Source of the DNA: Achromobacter xylosoxidans
GTDB lineage: Bacteria; Pseudomonadota; Gammaproteobacteria; Burkholderiales; Burkholderiaceae_B
NCBI RefSeq assembly: GCF_014490035.1
Contig: NZ_CP061008.1
Coordinates: forward strand, 4,960,001-5,024,000
Direction of reading: 5' to 3'
DNA: 64,000 bases
In this document: positions 50,316-59,380 of the stretch, in pieces
Position numbering within the stretch: position 1 is the stretch's first letter
Layout of the letters: every line of letters starts with the position of its first letter
The notes under the pieces: model-generated
The model's database searches: none
What the model was told of the DNA's origin: nothing
What the model saw: only the letters and a program-made list of their open reading frames with translations
Made by a program: the position numbers and the translations under genes

Positions 50316-51167
50316 TCAGGAAGCGCTGCGGGCGGCGGCGGCAGCGCCTGCCGGCTTGCCCCCCACCCAGCGCAGCAGCGCCCACACAATGATCCAGTAG
50401 GCCGCCCACAACAGCACCGAGCTCAGCGCAGGCAGCGCGCGGTAGCCGGCAAAGTCGGCCAGGATCTTGCCCACGCCGGTGCTGTCGCTCAGGAGCCAGG
50501 AGCTGTCCCAGACCGGATCCACGATGGTCGGGAGTACGTCCAGCGAAATCAGGTGATCCAGGCCGCCCACCAGCAGCGAACCGGCCAGCAGCAGCAACAG
50601 GATTTCGGTCACGCGGAAGAAGCGGCGCCAGGTGATGAGCTTGCCGCCCAGCTGCAGCAGCCAGAACGTCAGCAGCGCCACCGCGAAACCAGCCACGCCG
50701 GCCAGCGCCAGCATCAGCATGTCGCTGCCGCCCTCGCCCGCCGACACGGTGCCGTACAGGAACACCACGGTTTCGCTGCCTTCGCGCGCCACGGCAATGG
50801 CCACCAGCACGAACAGGCCCCACCAGTTGTCGTTGGCGACGGAAGCGCGCGCCCCGCCTTCGAGTTCGCCCTTTAGCGTGCGGCCGTGCTTCTTCATCCA
50901 CACGACCATCTGCACCACCAGTGCGCATGCGGCCAGCGACATGATGGCCTGGAACCATTCCTGGCCTTCGTCGCTGAGCCAGGTGGACACGCCCAGCAGC
51001 ACCAGCGCCAGGGCCACGGCCAGCGCCAAGCCTGCCGCGACGCCACCCCACAGGTAGTTCAGGCCGCGCTTGCCCTCGGGCGTGGAGCGCAGCCAGGTGT
51101 AGAGAATGCCCACCACCAGCATGGCTTCGACGCTTTCACGCCAGACGATAAAGAGGACCTGTTCCAT
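50316..51167 (-). CDS. ftrC: FTR1-family iron permease
   Basis: Seven-helix permease of 283 residues. Both RExxE iron-translocation motifs are present: RESVE at residues 10-14 and REGSE in the fourth helix (about 133). It is the bacterial counterpart of yeast Ftr1p and takes oxidised iron through the inner membrane. It lies 13 bases after ftrB, before ftrD. Confidence 0.94.
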   Translation of the reverse strand: MEQVLFIVWRESVEAMLVVGILYTWLRSTPEGKRGLNYLWGGVAAGLALAVALALVLLGVSTWLSDEGQEWFQAIMSLAACALVVQMVVWMKKHGRTLKGELEGGARASVANDNWWGLFVLVAIAVAREGSETVVFLYGTVSAGEGGSDMLMLALAGVAGFAVALLTFWLLQLGGKLITWRRFFRVTEILLLLLAGSLLVGGLDHLISLDVLPTIVDPVWDSSWLLSDSTGVGKILADFAGYRALPALSSVLLWAAYWIIVWALLRWVGGKPAGAAAAARSAS

Positions 51168-51180
51168 ATATTGCTACCGC

Positions 51181-51534
51181 TTATTCCTTGGGCTTGACGA
51201 CCAAGGTGCCTTTCACGCTCTGGTGAAAATCGTCGAAAAAGGGATATTCGCCGGGGCGGGAAATAGTGATCACCACGAAAGACTTCACGCCCGGCCCCAG
51301 GACTTTTTCCTTGCGCAGCGGAATGCTTTCGAATTCCACCGGCTCGTTGCTCTCGTTGATGAGCTCGATCTTGAACCGGCCCGCCGGCACTTCCAGCGTG
51401 GCCGGTTCGAACGTCCCGTTCGGCTTGAAGGTCAGCGTGAACGTGGGCAGTTCGTCAGCCTGCGCGGATGCCGCCCCGGCCAGGCCCGCCAGGCCGATCA
51501 GCAATGCGGCGGCAACGCGTAGCAGGCTGCGCAC
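51181..51534 (-). CDS. ftrB: Periplasmic cupredoxin-like iron oxidase component
   Basis: Protein of 117 residues. The signal peptide ends near residue 27 (AGAASAQAD). A cupredoxin_1 beta-sandwich follows (TFTLTFKPNGTFEPATLEVPAG; GEYPFFDDFHQ with a His ligand candidate). In the Ftr system it is proposed to oxidise Fe(II) for FtrC. The usual Cys ligand of blue copper proteins is not visible. It starts 2 bases after ftrA ends. Confidence 0.9.
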   Translation of the reverse strand: MRSLLRVAAALLIGLAGLAGAASAQADELPTFTLTFKPNGTFEPATLEVPAGRFKIELINESNEPVEFESIPLRKEKVLGPGVKSFVVITISRPGEYPFFDDFHQSVKGTLVVKPKE

Positions 51535-51536
51535 GA

Positions 51537-52073
51537 TCAGTAGCCGCCCTTCTTGCCGGTGCCGGCGTAGACGAATTCATATTCCAGATCGAAGGGCTCG
51601 AACCACGGGCCCACGCCGGTTTCCTTGTCGATGTGGCGGCCGAAGTGGCTCATCTTGTCCTCGGTCGGCGGCAGGATGGTGTACTTCAGCTTGTACTTGC
51701 CCGGTCCTTCCAGCTTGATGTTCTCGCCGTAGTGCGGACCGTCGTTGGCGACCATGGGCATGAAGGTGCCCTTCTGCACGTTCTGGCTGCCGACCTTCTG
51801 GATTTCGTACTTCACGACCAGGTAGGGCACCCACTCGCCTTCAGGGAAGCCCGTCTTGTTGCCGGCGGTGGCGTGAATGTCGGCCTCAAGGTGCACATCC
51901 GAATCCTTGGCCGGACGCATCATCCCGGGGGGGTCCATTTCGATCGGCTGCAGGTATACCGCGCCGATTTCCATGCCGCCCTTTTCCACCGGCTTGCCGA
52001 TGGGGTATTCGGCCGCGTTCGCGGCGGAAACGCTCAGGGCGACGATGGCCAGGGCCAAGGCTTTCTTGATCAT
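51537..52073 (-). CDS. ftrA: Periplasmic P19/Tp34-type iron-binding protein
   Basis: Protein of 178 residues. The signal peptide is MIKKALALAIVALSVSAANA. The P19 fold is shown by EYPIGKPVEKGGMEIGAVYLQPIEMDPPG, VHLEADIHA, MPMVANDGPHYG and MSHFGRHID, which supply the Glu, Met and His ligands of the metal site. It delivers ferrous iron to the Ftr complex. An ATG at 52079 is too close to the AAGGA site; 52073 has 8-base spacing. First gene of the operon. Confidence 0.92.
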   Translation of the reverse strand: MIKKALALAIVALSVSAANAAEYPIGKPVEKGGMEIGAVYLQPIEMDPPGMMRPAKDSDVHLEADIHATAGNKTGFPEGEWVPYLVVKYEIQKVGSQNVQKGTFMPMVANDGPHYGENIKLEGPGKYKLKYTILPPTEDKMSHFGRHIDKETGVGPWFEPFDLEYEFVYAGTGKKGGY

Positions 52074-52099
52074 GTGCATAATCCTTGAGTCACGAATGA

Positions 52100-52165
52100 G
52101 ACGACGGCTCTTAAAATACAAACAAGAACCGTTTTCATTAATGTAACCAAATCAACTGACAGAAC
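52100..52165 (-). promoter_or_regulatory. AT-rich promoter region of ftrABCD
   Basis: A sharply AT-rich stretch upstream of ftrA. The minus strand contains TTAATG, 17 bases, then TATTTT as a weak promoter, and ATTAATGAAAACGG resembling half of a Fur box. A full Fur site is not visible. Confidence 0.3.
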
Positions 52166-52241
52166 CCTGAACCTCGGGCCAGGGAAATCTGCGGATCATT
52201 GCGTTTGATCAAGCGGTGAAAGAGGTGCGGCCCCGGATGAC

Positions 52242-53312
52242 TCAGAGCCCGAGAAACTTGAACGGCGCCGAGGGCTGGAAGTCGCGCGTGGCGTCGCCCG
52301 CAAACGTGTGGCGCTGATCCGGCCCCAGGTCCAGCTTCAGCACCTTGCCGCTTTCCGGGCTGAAATCGAGGGCCTTCAGATCCACCCAGAACGTGTTGGG
52401 CGTCAGGGCCGACTCAAAAAAATACAGTTTGCGCTGGTGGTCGAAAACGGTGCGCCAGCGGGTGGACGAGATATTGGGCTGTCCGGGCGTACTGATGCCG
52501 TAGGGTACGGAGACGTTGCGTATCACGCTGAAGACGCTGGCCAGCGCCTTGTTGGGATCGGGATCCTTGGGGATGGCGTTGATGTAGAACGATGCCCGCA
52601 CGAAACGATCGGCCGCGCGGTTGGTGCCCGGCAACATGGTAGTGCCGCCGATCTGCTGCCAATAGGCATCGAGCGCGAGCTGCTGTTCGAACTGAGGCGA
52701 GTTGGTCATCACCTGGTAATCGCGGCTGTGGTGGATCACCTGGCGTCCGCCGATGTATTCGACGATGGCGCTGTCGCCGCTGGCGTCCGAGATCGACAGG
52801 TGCAGCGTCGTCAGGCGGTCCTCGCCGGGCACGTTGTCCGAGACGATGGTGTAGGGTTCCTGCTCCAGCGCGGCCACGGCTTCCTTGACGGTGGCGTAGT
52901 TGTCCAGCACGTACTGCGCCCACGCCGCGATGGTCAGGCCGGGCTTGCCCTTCGCGTCGAATTGCGGGTACTGCGATTCGGCCAACCACAGCAGATTGGC
53001 GCTCAGGCCCGCTTCGTTCACACCGTCGGTGGTGGAGACGTCATACCCGGACGTGACCACGCTGCCGTAGCGCGAAGTCCAGCGCAGGGAGTTCGGGCCG
53101 GCCTCGCCGCTGCGCGCCATGCCGCGCGGCAATACCCACAGGTTGCTGGTGATGTCGTTCTTCCAGTCCATGGAGCGCGCGGTAACGACCTGCTGGTTGG
53201 CGCCATGGAAAACCACGCGCGTGCAAGCCCAAGCGGCGGGCGACGCGGACACGGCCGTCAAGCCGGCCAATGCCGCGCAGGCCAAGCGGGAAAACGCCTT
53301 GTTCAGTCTCAT
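52242..53312 (-). CDS. Choloylglycine hydrolase/penicillin V acylase family Ntn-hydrolase
   Basis: Linear-amide C-N hydrolase of 356 residues. The signal peptide MRLNKAFSRLACAAL...AAWA ends exactly before Cys30 (CTRVVFHG), the predicted N-terminal nucleophile after export. ARSMDWKNDI gives the conserved Arg and Asp, and DGVNEAGLSANLLWL the following block; EPYTIVSDN precedes the Asn region. Periplasmic members in Gram-negatives cleave penicillin V or long-chain acyl-homoserine lactones, others bile salts; the substrate is undecided here. AGGAG lies 8 bases before the ATG. Confidence 0.87.
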   Translation of the reverse strand: MRLNKAFSRLACAALAGLTAVSASPAAWACTRVVFHGANQQVVTARSMDWKNDITSNLWVLPRGMARSGEAGPNSLRWTSRYGSVVTSGYDVSTTDGVNEAGLSANLLWLAESQYPQFDAKGKPGLTIAAWAQYVLDNYATVKEAVAALEQEPYTIVSDNVPGEDRLTTLHLSISDASGDSAIVEYIGGRQVIHHSRDYQVMTNSPQFEQQLALDAYWQQIGGTTMLPGTNRAADRFVRASFYINAIPKDPDPNKALASVFSVIRNVSVPYGISTPGQPNISSTRWRTVFDHQRKLYFFESALTPNTFWVDLKALDFSPESGKVLKLDLGPDQRHTFAGDATRDFQPSAPFKFLGL

Positions 53313-53375
53313 GCTTGCACTCCTGGGGTCGGTTCTTTTGCATGCCGCGCGAGCAAAAGGCCGCGCGCGATGATG

Positions 53376-53421
53376 AAAAAACACCCCAAGAACCGGATCT
53401 CCGTCCGGCTTTTGGGGTGTT
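53376..53421 (-). terminator. Rho-independent terminator of phaR
   Basis: AACACCCCAA (53380-53389) pairs with TTGGGGTGTT (53412-53421), with an inner stem CCGGA/TCCGG (53393-53397, 53404-53408). On the minus strand it runs into TTTTT (53380-53376), 35 bases after the phaR stop. Confidence 0.8.
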
Positions 53422-53456
53422 GATCGATGAGGCGCGCGCCTGGCGCGGCCCCGCCG

Positions 53457-54023
53457 TTACTTGCGTCCGGGACCTTGCGTGCCGCCGGGCGTGAACGGGA
53501 AGGTCGAGAACATGGCGCGGGTCTGATCCTGCATCTGGTCCTGCATCTGCACGAACAGATTCTTGCTCTGGTCGATGTAGTTGTTCATCATGTTCTGCAG
53601 CATGGGCGTCTGCACGTTCATGAACTGGGTCCAGGCCTCGGGGCCGAACTGGCTGCCGTACAGGCCCTTGGACTGTTCCGCCATGCGTTGCTGGATTTCC
53701 ATGAAGGCCTGGATGTTCTTTTCCAGGTAGGAACCCATGATGCCCTGCATGGCATGGCCGTAGAAACGGATGATCTGCGACAGCATGTTCGACGAGAACA
53801 TGGGCATGCCGCCGCTTTCCTCTTCAAGGATGATCTGCAGCAGGATGCTGCGCGTCAGGTCTTCGCTGCTCTTGGCATCGACCACCTGGAATTCTTCGTT
53901 TGCCAGGACCAGTTGCTTGACATCTGCCAGGGTGATGTAGGTGCTGGTCCGGGTGTCGTACAGGCGACGGTTGGGGTACTTTTTAATCAGGCGCAGGCTG
54001 GCGCCGGTTTGTGCTTGCGTCAT
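53457..54023 (-). CDS. phaR: Polyhydroxyalkanoate synthesis repressor
   Basis: DNA- and granule-binding repressor of 188 residues. The PhaR N-terminal domain LRLIKKYPNRRLYDTRTSTYITLADVK region and the PHB-accumulation regulatory domains (LLQIILEEESGG, QIIRFYGHAMQGIMGSYLEKN) are clear. The C-terminal Gln/Met-rich helix (MQDQMQDQTRAMF) is typical. It represses phasin genes and itself when polymer is absent. It follows phaB in a phaC-phaB-phaR order. Confidence 0.95.
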   Translation of the reverse strand: MTQAQTGASLRLIKKYPNRRLYDTRTSTYITLADVKQLVLANEEFQVVDAKSSEDLTRSILLQIILEEESGGMPMFSSNMLSQIIRFYGHAMQGIMGSYLEKNIQAFMEIQQRMAEQSKGLYGSQFGPEAWTQFMNVQTPMLQNMMNNYIDQSKNLFVQMQDQMQDQTRAMFSTFPFTPGGTQGPGRK

Positions 54024-54075
54024 GGTTGTCCCCGGATCGGGCGATCTCTAAGGCTTCGGATAGGGTTAGTGTAAT

Positions 54076-54105
54076 CCGGAGGGCCCTCTCCCCGAGGCCC
54101 TCCGG
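54076..54105 (-). terminator. Hairpin after phaB
   Basis: CCGGAGGGCC (54076-54085) pairs perfectly with GGCCCTCCGG (54096-54105) across a 10-base loop, between phaB and phaR. No T tract, so attenuation rather than full termination is possible. Confidence 0.4.
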
Positions 54106-54140
54106 CGCCGACGGGCCGCCCGCTGGCGGTCCGCGATGGG

Positions 54141-54878
54141 TCAGCCCATGTGCAGGCCGCCATTGAGCGAGAAGTCCGCGCCCGTCGAAAAACCGGACTC
54201 GTCCGAGGCCAGCCACGACGTCATGGACGCGATTTCTTCCGGCGTGCCAAGGCGGCGCACCGGAATGGTGGCGACGATCTTTTCCAGCACGTCGGGGCGG
54301 ATGGCGCGAACCATGTCGGTGCCGATGTAGCCGGGCGAGATCGTGTTGACGGTGACGCCCTTGCTGGCGACTTCCTGGGCCAGCGCCATGGTGAAGCCAT
54401 GGATGCCGGCCTTGGCGGTCGAATAGTTCGTCTGGCCGAACTGGCCTTTCTGCCCGTTCACCGAGCTGATGTTGATGATGCGCCCCCACTGGCGTTCGAC
54501 CATGCCGTCGATCACCTGTTTGGTCACATTGAACAAGCTGTTCAGGTTGGTGTCGATGACCGCGCGCCAATCGTCCGCGCTCATCTTGCGGAACAGACCA
54601 TCGCGGGTAATGCCCGCGTTGTTGACCAGCACGTCGACCGGGCCCAGCTCCTTCGTGACCCGTTCGAAGGCTTCCACCGTGGAGTCCCAATCGGACACGT
54701 TGCCCACGGATGCGTAGAACGTGTAGCCCTGCGCTGCCTGCTCATCCAGCCATTGCTGGTAGTTGCGGCTGGGGCCGCAACCTGCCACCACGCGAAAGCC
54801 ATCCTTGGCCAAGCGCTGGCAAATAGAGGTGCCGATACCGCCCATCCCGCCTGTTACGTAAGCCAGTTTTCCGCTCAT
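54141..54878 (-). CDS. phaB: Acetoacetyl-CoA reductase
   Basis: NADPH-dependent SDR of 245 residues producing (R)-3-hydroxybutyryl-CoA for polymer synthesis. It has the cofactor loop VTGGMGGIG, NNAGITRDGLFRKM, and catalytic NYSTAKAGIHG. The end GFSTGADFSLNGGLHMG is the PhaB C terminus. GGAGGAAG precedes the start. Located 77 bases after phaC. phaA (ketothiolase) is not in the window. Confidence 0.94.
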   Translation of the reverse strand: MSGKLAYVTGGMGGIGTSICQRLAKDGFRVVAGCGPSRNYQQWLDEQAAQGYTFYASVGNVSDWDSTVEAFERVTKELGPVDVLVNNAGITRDGLFRKMSADDWRAVIDTNLNSLFNVTKQVIDGMVERQWGRIINISSVNGQKGQFGQTNYSTAKAGIHGFTMALAQEVASKGVTVNTISPGYIGTDMVRAIRPDVLEKIVATIPVRRLGTPEEIASMTSWLASDESGFSTGADFSLNGGLHMG

Positions 54879-54955
54879 TGGACTTCCTCCTGTGTGCGAC
54901 GGACGCCTCGTTAATTAACCTTCTTCGCGTCTGGGCCTAACCGCTGGTCGCGGTT

Positions 54956-56590
54956 TCAGGCTGCCCGGACTTTCACATACCTGCCAGGCGCCGGCTCTAT
55001 CGGCCGGTACTTGGCATTGCCCAATTTTTCGCGCGCCTTGACCTGCTTGCCCGAGTGGCCCGACAACCAGCCGGCCCAATCGGGCCACCAGCTGCCCGGC
55101 GTCTCGACGGCCTGCGCGAACCATGTGTTCGGATCGCCAGGCAGATGATGGCCTGACTGTTCAAGCTTGTCAGCCGCCCAATAGCTGCGGCGCTTCTTCG
55201 CCGGAGGGTTGACCACGCCAGCGATGTGGCCGGATGCCCCCAGCACGAAGCGCTGCGGTCCGCGCAGCACCTGGGTCGACGCATACGCCGAGACCCAGGG
55301 CACGATATGGTCCTCGCGTGACCCGAAGATGTACGCTGGCATTTCCAGGCGCGTCAGGTCCAGCGGCAGGCCCGCGGCATGCGCGCGGCCCGGTACCTTG
55401 AGGTTGTTCTCCAGGTAGGTATTGCGGAAGTACCAGGAGAAGAACGGGCCAGGCAAATTGGTGCTGTCGCCATTCCAGAACAACAGGTCGAACGCGGGCG
55501 GCTTCTGGCCTTTCAGATAGTTGCCGACCACATAATTCCAGACCAGCTCGTTGGGCCGCAGGAACGAGAACGTGGTGGCGAGATCGCGCCCGGGCATCAG
55601 CCCGCCCTGCCCCAATTGGTGGTCGCGCAGCAGCGCGTGGGCCTCGTCGACGAAGACGTTCAGGATGCCGGTATCGTGGAAATCCAGCAGCGAGGTCAGC
55701 AGCGTCAGCGATGCGACCGGATGCTCGCCGCGCGCCTCGGCCAGGGCCAGCGCGGAAGCCAGCATCGTGCCGCCCACGCAGAAGCCCAGCGCATTGACCT
55801 GCGGCTGTTTGGTGATGTCGCTGGCAACGCGCAGCGCCTGCAACACAGCGTCGTCCAGATAATCGGACCAAGTCGCGCGGTCCACGCCATCGGTGTCGCT
55901 GGACACCGGATTGCGCCAGGAAATCAGGAACACCGTAAAGCCCTGGTCCACCGCGTGCCGCACGAAGGAATTTTCGGGCTGCAGGTCCAGGATGTAGAAC
56001 TTGTTGATGTTCGGCGGCACGATGACCAGCGGCCGTTCGTGCACGGTGGCGGTCGACGGCGCGTACTGGATGAGCTGGAACAACCGGTTTTCGAACACCA
56101 CTTCGCCCGGCGTCACGGCGACGTTGCGGCCGATCTCGAACTGCGATTCGTCGGTCTGCGTGATGCGGCCTTTCTTGACGTCGCCCAGCAGATTGGCCAG
56201 CCCTTCGTTGAGCGCGCGGCCGGCGCTTTCGACGATGGATTGCTGGGCATCCGGGTTCAGCGCCAGGAAGTTCGACGGCGACAGCGCGTCGACCCATTGC
56301 ATGATCGAAAAACGCAGGCGGTCGCGCATGGGCTCGCTGACTTGGGCCGCGTCGACCATGCGCGACATGGCGCGGGCCGACAGCAGATAGGTATGCGCCA
56401 GCAACAGATGCGAATGATTGGAGGCCCAGGCATCGCCCGAAAAACGGCGGTCTGGCGGCGGCGCAAGCGCGCCACGGCGGGCGTCATCGCAAAGGCGCTG
56501 CCACTCGCGGGAGAATTCGGCCTGAATGTCGGCCAGGACTTCCGGTGCCACGCTCACCGGAATGGGCCCTGCGGAGAGATTGGCATTCAC
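54956..56590 (-). CDS. phaC: Class I polyhydroxyalkanoate synthase
   Basis: Polymerase of 544 residues. The lipase-like box is G-F-C-V-G-G with the catalytic Cys near residue 272. Other PhaC blocks: FENRLFQLIQYAP, PPNINKFYILDL, FLISWRNP, RPNELVWNYVVGNYL and the His segment GASGHIAGVVNPP, with Asp in FGSREDHIVPW. Somewhat shorter at the N terminus than the 589-residue Cupriavidus enzyme. It polymerises short-chain 3-hydroxyacyl-CoA on granules. Confidence 0.95.
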   Translation of the reverse strand: MNANLSAGPIPVSVAPEVLADIQAEFSREWQRLCDDARRGALAPPPDRRFSGDAWASNHSHLLLAHTYLLSARAMSRMVDAAQVSEPMRDRLRFSIMQWVDALSPSNFLALNPDAQQSIVESAGRALNEGLANLLGDVKKGRITQTDESQFEIGRNVAVTPGEVVFENRLFQLIQYAPSTATVHERPLVIVPPNINKFYILDLQPENSFVRHAVDQGFTVFLISWRNPVSSDTDGVDRATWSDYLDDAVLQALRVASDITKQPQVNALGFCVGGTMLASALALAEARGEHPVASLTLLTSLLDFHDTGILNVFVDEAHALLRDHQLGQGGLMPGRDLATTFSFLRPNELVWNYVVGNYLKGQKPPAFDLLFWNGDSTNLPGPFFSWYFRNTYLENNLKVPGRAHAAGLPLDLTRLEMPAYIFGSREDHIVPWVSAYASTQVLRGPQRFVLGASGHIAGVVNPPAKKRRSYWAADKLEQSGHHLPGDPNTWFAQAVETPGSWWPDWAGWLSGHSGKQVKAREKLGNAKYRPIEPAPGRYVKVRAA

Positions 56591-56622
56591 TTCGACACCT
56601 TGTTATCGAAACTACGCGATTG

Positions 56623-56651
56623 ATGTTGCATTCCGGGTCCGGGACTGTCAA
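56623..56651 (-). promoter_or_regulatory. Candidate promoter of phaCBR
   Basis: Minus strand: consensus TTGACA (56651-56646), 17 bases, then CAACAT (56628-56623). The distance to the phaC ATG is about 35 bases. Confidence 0.5.
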
Positions 56652-56714
56652 TGCGGGTATACAAGGAGGCCTGACAGGGTATGACGCAAGGCCGGCTGCG
56701 GGCCTTGCGCCAGA

Positions 56715-57479
56715 TCAAACCGGGCCTAGCCAGGCCAGCAAAGCCATGCGTCCGGTTTCGCCGTCGCGGCGGTACGAGAAGAACCGATCCGCCCCCTCCA
56801 CCGTGCACATCCCGCTCAAGGACACTTCTTGTACCCCGGCGCGGCGCAGGCGGAAATCAGCCAATCCGGCGAGGTCGGCCAGCCATTTTCCGGAAATGCC
56901 CGGCCGCGGCGTGAAGTACCGCAGGGTCGCGGGATCGTCCTTGGAGAAGGCGTCCAGCACGTCCTGGCCGACTTCGAACGCCTGCGGGCCGATGCCTGGC
57001 CCGACCCAGGCACGCCAGCCCGAGGCCTGCGGCGCCTTGGCGCGCATGGCCGCCAGCGTGTTCTCCAGCACGCCGCCCGACAGGCCGCGCCAGCCGGCAT
57101 GCGCCGCGCCCAGCACCGTGCCTTGCGCATCGGCGATGACCACGGGCAGGCAATCGGCGACCATCACCGCCAGCACGCGGCCGGGCTGCGCCGTGACGCT
57201 GGCGTCGACCGCCGGCTCGTCCGGCAGGTCGGCCTGATCGGCATCCACCACTTCGCTGCCATGGACCTGGCGCAGCCACAAGGGTTCGGCCGGCAATGCG
57301 GCGCGCACGCGGCGACGGTTCTCGGTGACCGTGTCCGGGTCATCCCCGGCGCGGCGCCCCAGATTCAAGGTGTCGTGCGGCGCGACGCCGACGCCCCCTG
57401 CCCGGGTCGTGCAGAAGTAGTTCACGCCCGGCCATTGCGGGCCAGTCACCACCGGCAGGCCTGCCACTACGCGTTCCAT
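56715..57479 (-). CDS. pgeF: Peptidoglycan editing factor / purine nucleoside phosphorylase (YfiH family)
   Basis: Multicopper-polyphenol-oxidase-fold protein of 254 residues. The metal-site residues are in LRQVHGSEVV, VADCLPVV and AHAGWRGLSGG (two His and Cys). The family removes wrong L-Ser-containing peptidoglycan precursors in E. coli and has nucleoside phosphorylase activity in other members. The ATG at 57479 lies inside the 3' end of rluD (overlap 13 bases), so translation is coupled. This rluD-pgeF pair is conserved in proteobacteria. Confidence 0.93.
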   Translation of the reverse strand: MERVVAGLPVVTGPQWPGVNYFCTTRAGGVGVAPHDTLNLGRRAGDDPDTVTENRRRVRAALPAEPLWLRQVHGSEVVDADQADLPDEPAVDASVTAQPGRVLAVMVADCLPVVIADAQGTVLGAAHAGWRGLSGGVLENTLAAMRAKAPQASGWRAWVGPGIGPQAFEVGQDVLDAFSKDDPATLRYFTPRPGISGKWLADLAGLADFRLRRAGVQEVSLSGMCTVEGADRFFSYRRDGETGRMALLAWLGPV

Positions 57480-58465
57480 GCAATCTCTTCCTGGACCAAG
57501 CTCATGTCGGGTGGCACGGCCGCGGTGAAGTCGACTTCGCCGCGGCCGCCCGGATCTTCGAAGTGCAGCGCGCGCGCATGCAGCATCTGCCGCTGCGCGC
57601 CCGCAATGTTCTTGCCGCCGTATAGCGTGTCGGCCAGCAGCGGGTGCCCCAGGCTGGCCATGTGCACGCGAATCTGATGGGTACGGCCGGTTTCCAGGCG
57701 GCACACCACTTCGGTGACGCGGCCGCCGGGATCCGCCTCGCCGCGGCGGGCGGGCATGTAATGGGTGATGGCGGGCTTGGGCGCCACCGGGCGCTCCACG
57801 CTCATGCGCACCGGGACGCGCGAATCGCGGCCGATGGGACGGTCGACCTTGCCGGCTCCGGCCAGCCAGCCGTGGGCCAGCGCCACGTACTCGCGGCCCA
57901 TGCTGCGCGCCTGCAATTGACGCACCAGATGGGTCTGCGCGGTTTCGTTGCGCGCCACGACCATCAGGCCGGAAGTGTCCTTGTCCAGGCGGTGCACGAT
58001 GCCGGCGCGCGCCACCTGCGCCAGTTCGGGATAGCGGTACAGCAGGCCGTTGAGCAGCGTGCCGCTCCAGTTGCCGGCGCCGGGATGCGTCACCAGGCCG
58101 GCGGGCTTGTTCACCACGATCCAGTCGGGGCTATCGGCCACGACCGCGAAATCCACGGGTTCGGGCGCGAAGGCCAGGGTTTCGGGCGCGGGCTGGGGCC
58201 AGACGGTGAGTTCATCGTCGGGGCCGACCGTCTGCCGGATCTTGCCCGGCTTGCCGTTCACGTGGACGTTGCCGGCCTCGATCCAGCCCTGCAGCCGGCT
58301 GCGGGAATGCTCGGGCATCAGCCCTGCCAGCACCTTGTCCAGCCGGTCGGCGCGCGTGCCGGAAGGCACTGTTACAAATTGCGGTTCCCCCCGCGGGTTT
58401 TCTTCGGAAATACCCAGGAGTTCGTCGTCGGAAACGAGATCCGCGCCGGAGGCTGTATCAGACAT
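57467..58465 (-). CDS. rluD: 23S rRNA pseudouridine synthase
   Basis: Enzyme of 332 residues. An N-terminal S4 RNA-binding domain (RADRLDKVLAGLMPEHSRSRLQ, about 40-105) is followed by the RluA-type catalytic domain, with the Asp in GIVHRLDKDTSGLMVVA (about 157-173) and GRTHQIRVHMASLGHPLLAD. The N-terminal 35 residues are acidic and low-complexity. It modifies U1911/1915/1917 of 23S rRNA helix 69 by homology. Divergent from bamD, 53 bases away. Confidence 0.94.
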   Translation of the reverse strand: MSDTASGADLVSDDELLGISEENPRGEPQFVTVPSGTRADRLDKVLAGLMPEHSRSRLQGWIEAGNVHVNGKPGKIRQTVGPDDELTVWPQPAPETLAFAPEPVDFAVVADSPDWIVVNKPAGLVTHPGAGNWSGTLLNGLLYRYPELAQVARAGIVHRLDKDTSGLMVVARNETAQTHLVRQLQARSMGREYVALAHGWLAGAGKVDRPIGRDSRVPVRMSVERPVAPKPAITHYMPARRGEADPGGRVTEVVCRLETGRTHQIRVHMASLGHPLLADTLYGGKNIAGAQRQMLHARALHFEDPGGRGEVDFTAAVPPDMSLVQEEIAWNA

Positions 58466-58518
58466 GGAGACAAATCATATAATCAGCCTTGCATGCTAAC
58501 ACCAAGGATACGATTCTC

Positions 58519-59361
58519 GTGATTCACCACTCCGCAGCTCCCTCGAATCCCGCCTCCCGAAGCGGGCCGGTCTTGCGCGTGGTTATCGCGCTGCTCGCCG
58601 TGATGGTCATCGCCGGTTGCGGCTCAAGCAACAGCAAGTACGACAAGACCACCAACTGGAGCGCCGAACAGCTCTACGCGGACGCCAAGGCGGAAATGGC
58701 CTCGGGCGGCTGGAAAGAAGCGCGCGAGCGTCTGACCGCGATCGAAAGCCGCTACCCCTTCGGCGTCTACGCCCAGCAAGCGCTGCTTGAGCTTGCCTAC
58801 GTCAACTGGAAAGATGGCGAAAACGAGCAGGCCCTGGCCGCCATCGACCGCTTCCAGCAGCTTTACCCCAACCACCCCGGCACCGATTACGCCCTCTACC
58901 TGAAGGGCCTGATCAACTTCACCCCGGCCAGCGCCTTCATGAGCAGCATCACCGGCCAGGATCCCGCCGAGCGCGATCCCAAGGGCCTGCGCGCGTCCTA
59001 CGACGCGTTCAACGAGCTGATCAAGCGCTACCCGGACAGCAAGTACACGGTGGATGCCGAGAAGCGCGTCGCCTGGCTGGTCAACACCATCGCCATGAAC
59101 GAAGTGCACGTCGCCCGCTACTACTACGAACGCGGCGCCTACGTGGCCGCGGCCAACCGCGCGCAGACCGTCATCACCGACTTCGAAGGCGCCCCCGCCA
59201 CCGAGGAAGCGCTCTACCTGATGGTCGAGTCCTACGACAAGCTCGGCCTGACCGAACTGAAGAATGACTCGCAGCGCGTGTACGACAAGAACTTCCCCAA
59301 CAGCGACTTCAAGACCAAGGGTCTGAAGGCCGACAAGAGCTGGTGGAACCCGTTCAACTGA
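58519..59361 (+). CDS. bamD: Outer-membrane assembly lipoprotein
   Basis: TPR lipoprotein of about 280 residues, part of the BAM complex folding outer-membrane proteins. A type II signal ends in VIAGC. TPR segments include WSAEQLYADAKAEMASGGWKEARERL, LELAYVNWKDGENEQALAAIDRF and AEKRVAWLVNTI. The end DKSWWNPFN is typical. GTG at 58519 with AAGGA 10 bases upstream was chosen; an ATG at 58489 would add 10 residues before an already long N-region. Confidence 0.94.
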   Translation: MIHHSAAPSNPASRSGPVLRVVIALLAVMVIAGCGSSNSKYDKTTNWSAEQLYADAKAEMASGGWKEARERLTAIESRYPFGVYAQQALLELAYVNWKDGENEQALAAIDRFQQLYPNHPGTDYALYLKGLINFTPASAFMSSITGQDPAERDPKGLRASYDAFNELIKRYPDSKYTVDAEKRVAWLVNTIAMNEVHVARYYYERGAYVAAANRAQTVITDFEGAPATEEALYLMVESYDKLGLTELKNDSQRVYDKNFPNSDFKTKGLKADKSWWNPFN

Positions 59362-59380
59362 CGTAACCGCCGCAGCGAAG

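Noticed and set aside
52100..52165. Fur box upstream of ftrA
   Set aside because: Only about half of the 19-bp consensus positions match; recorded only as a low-confidence promoter region.
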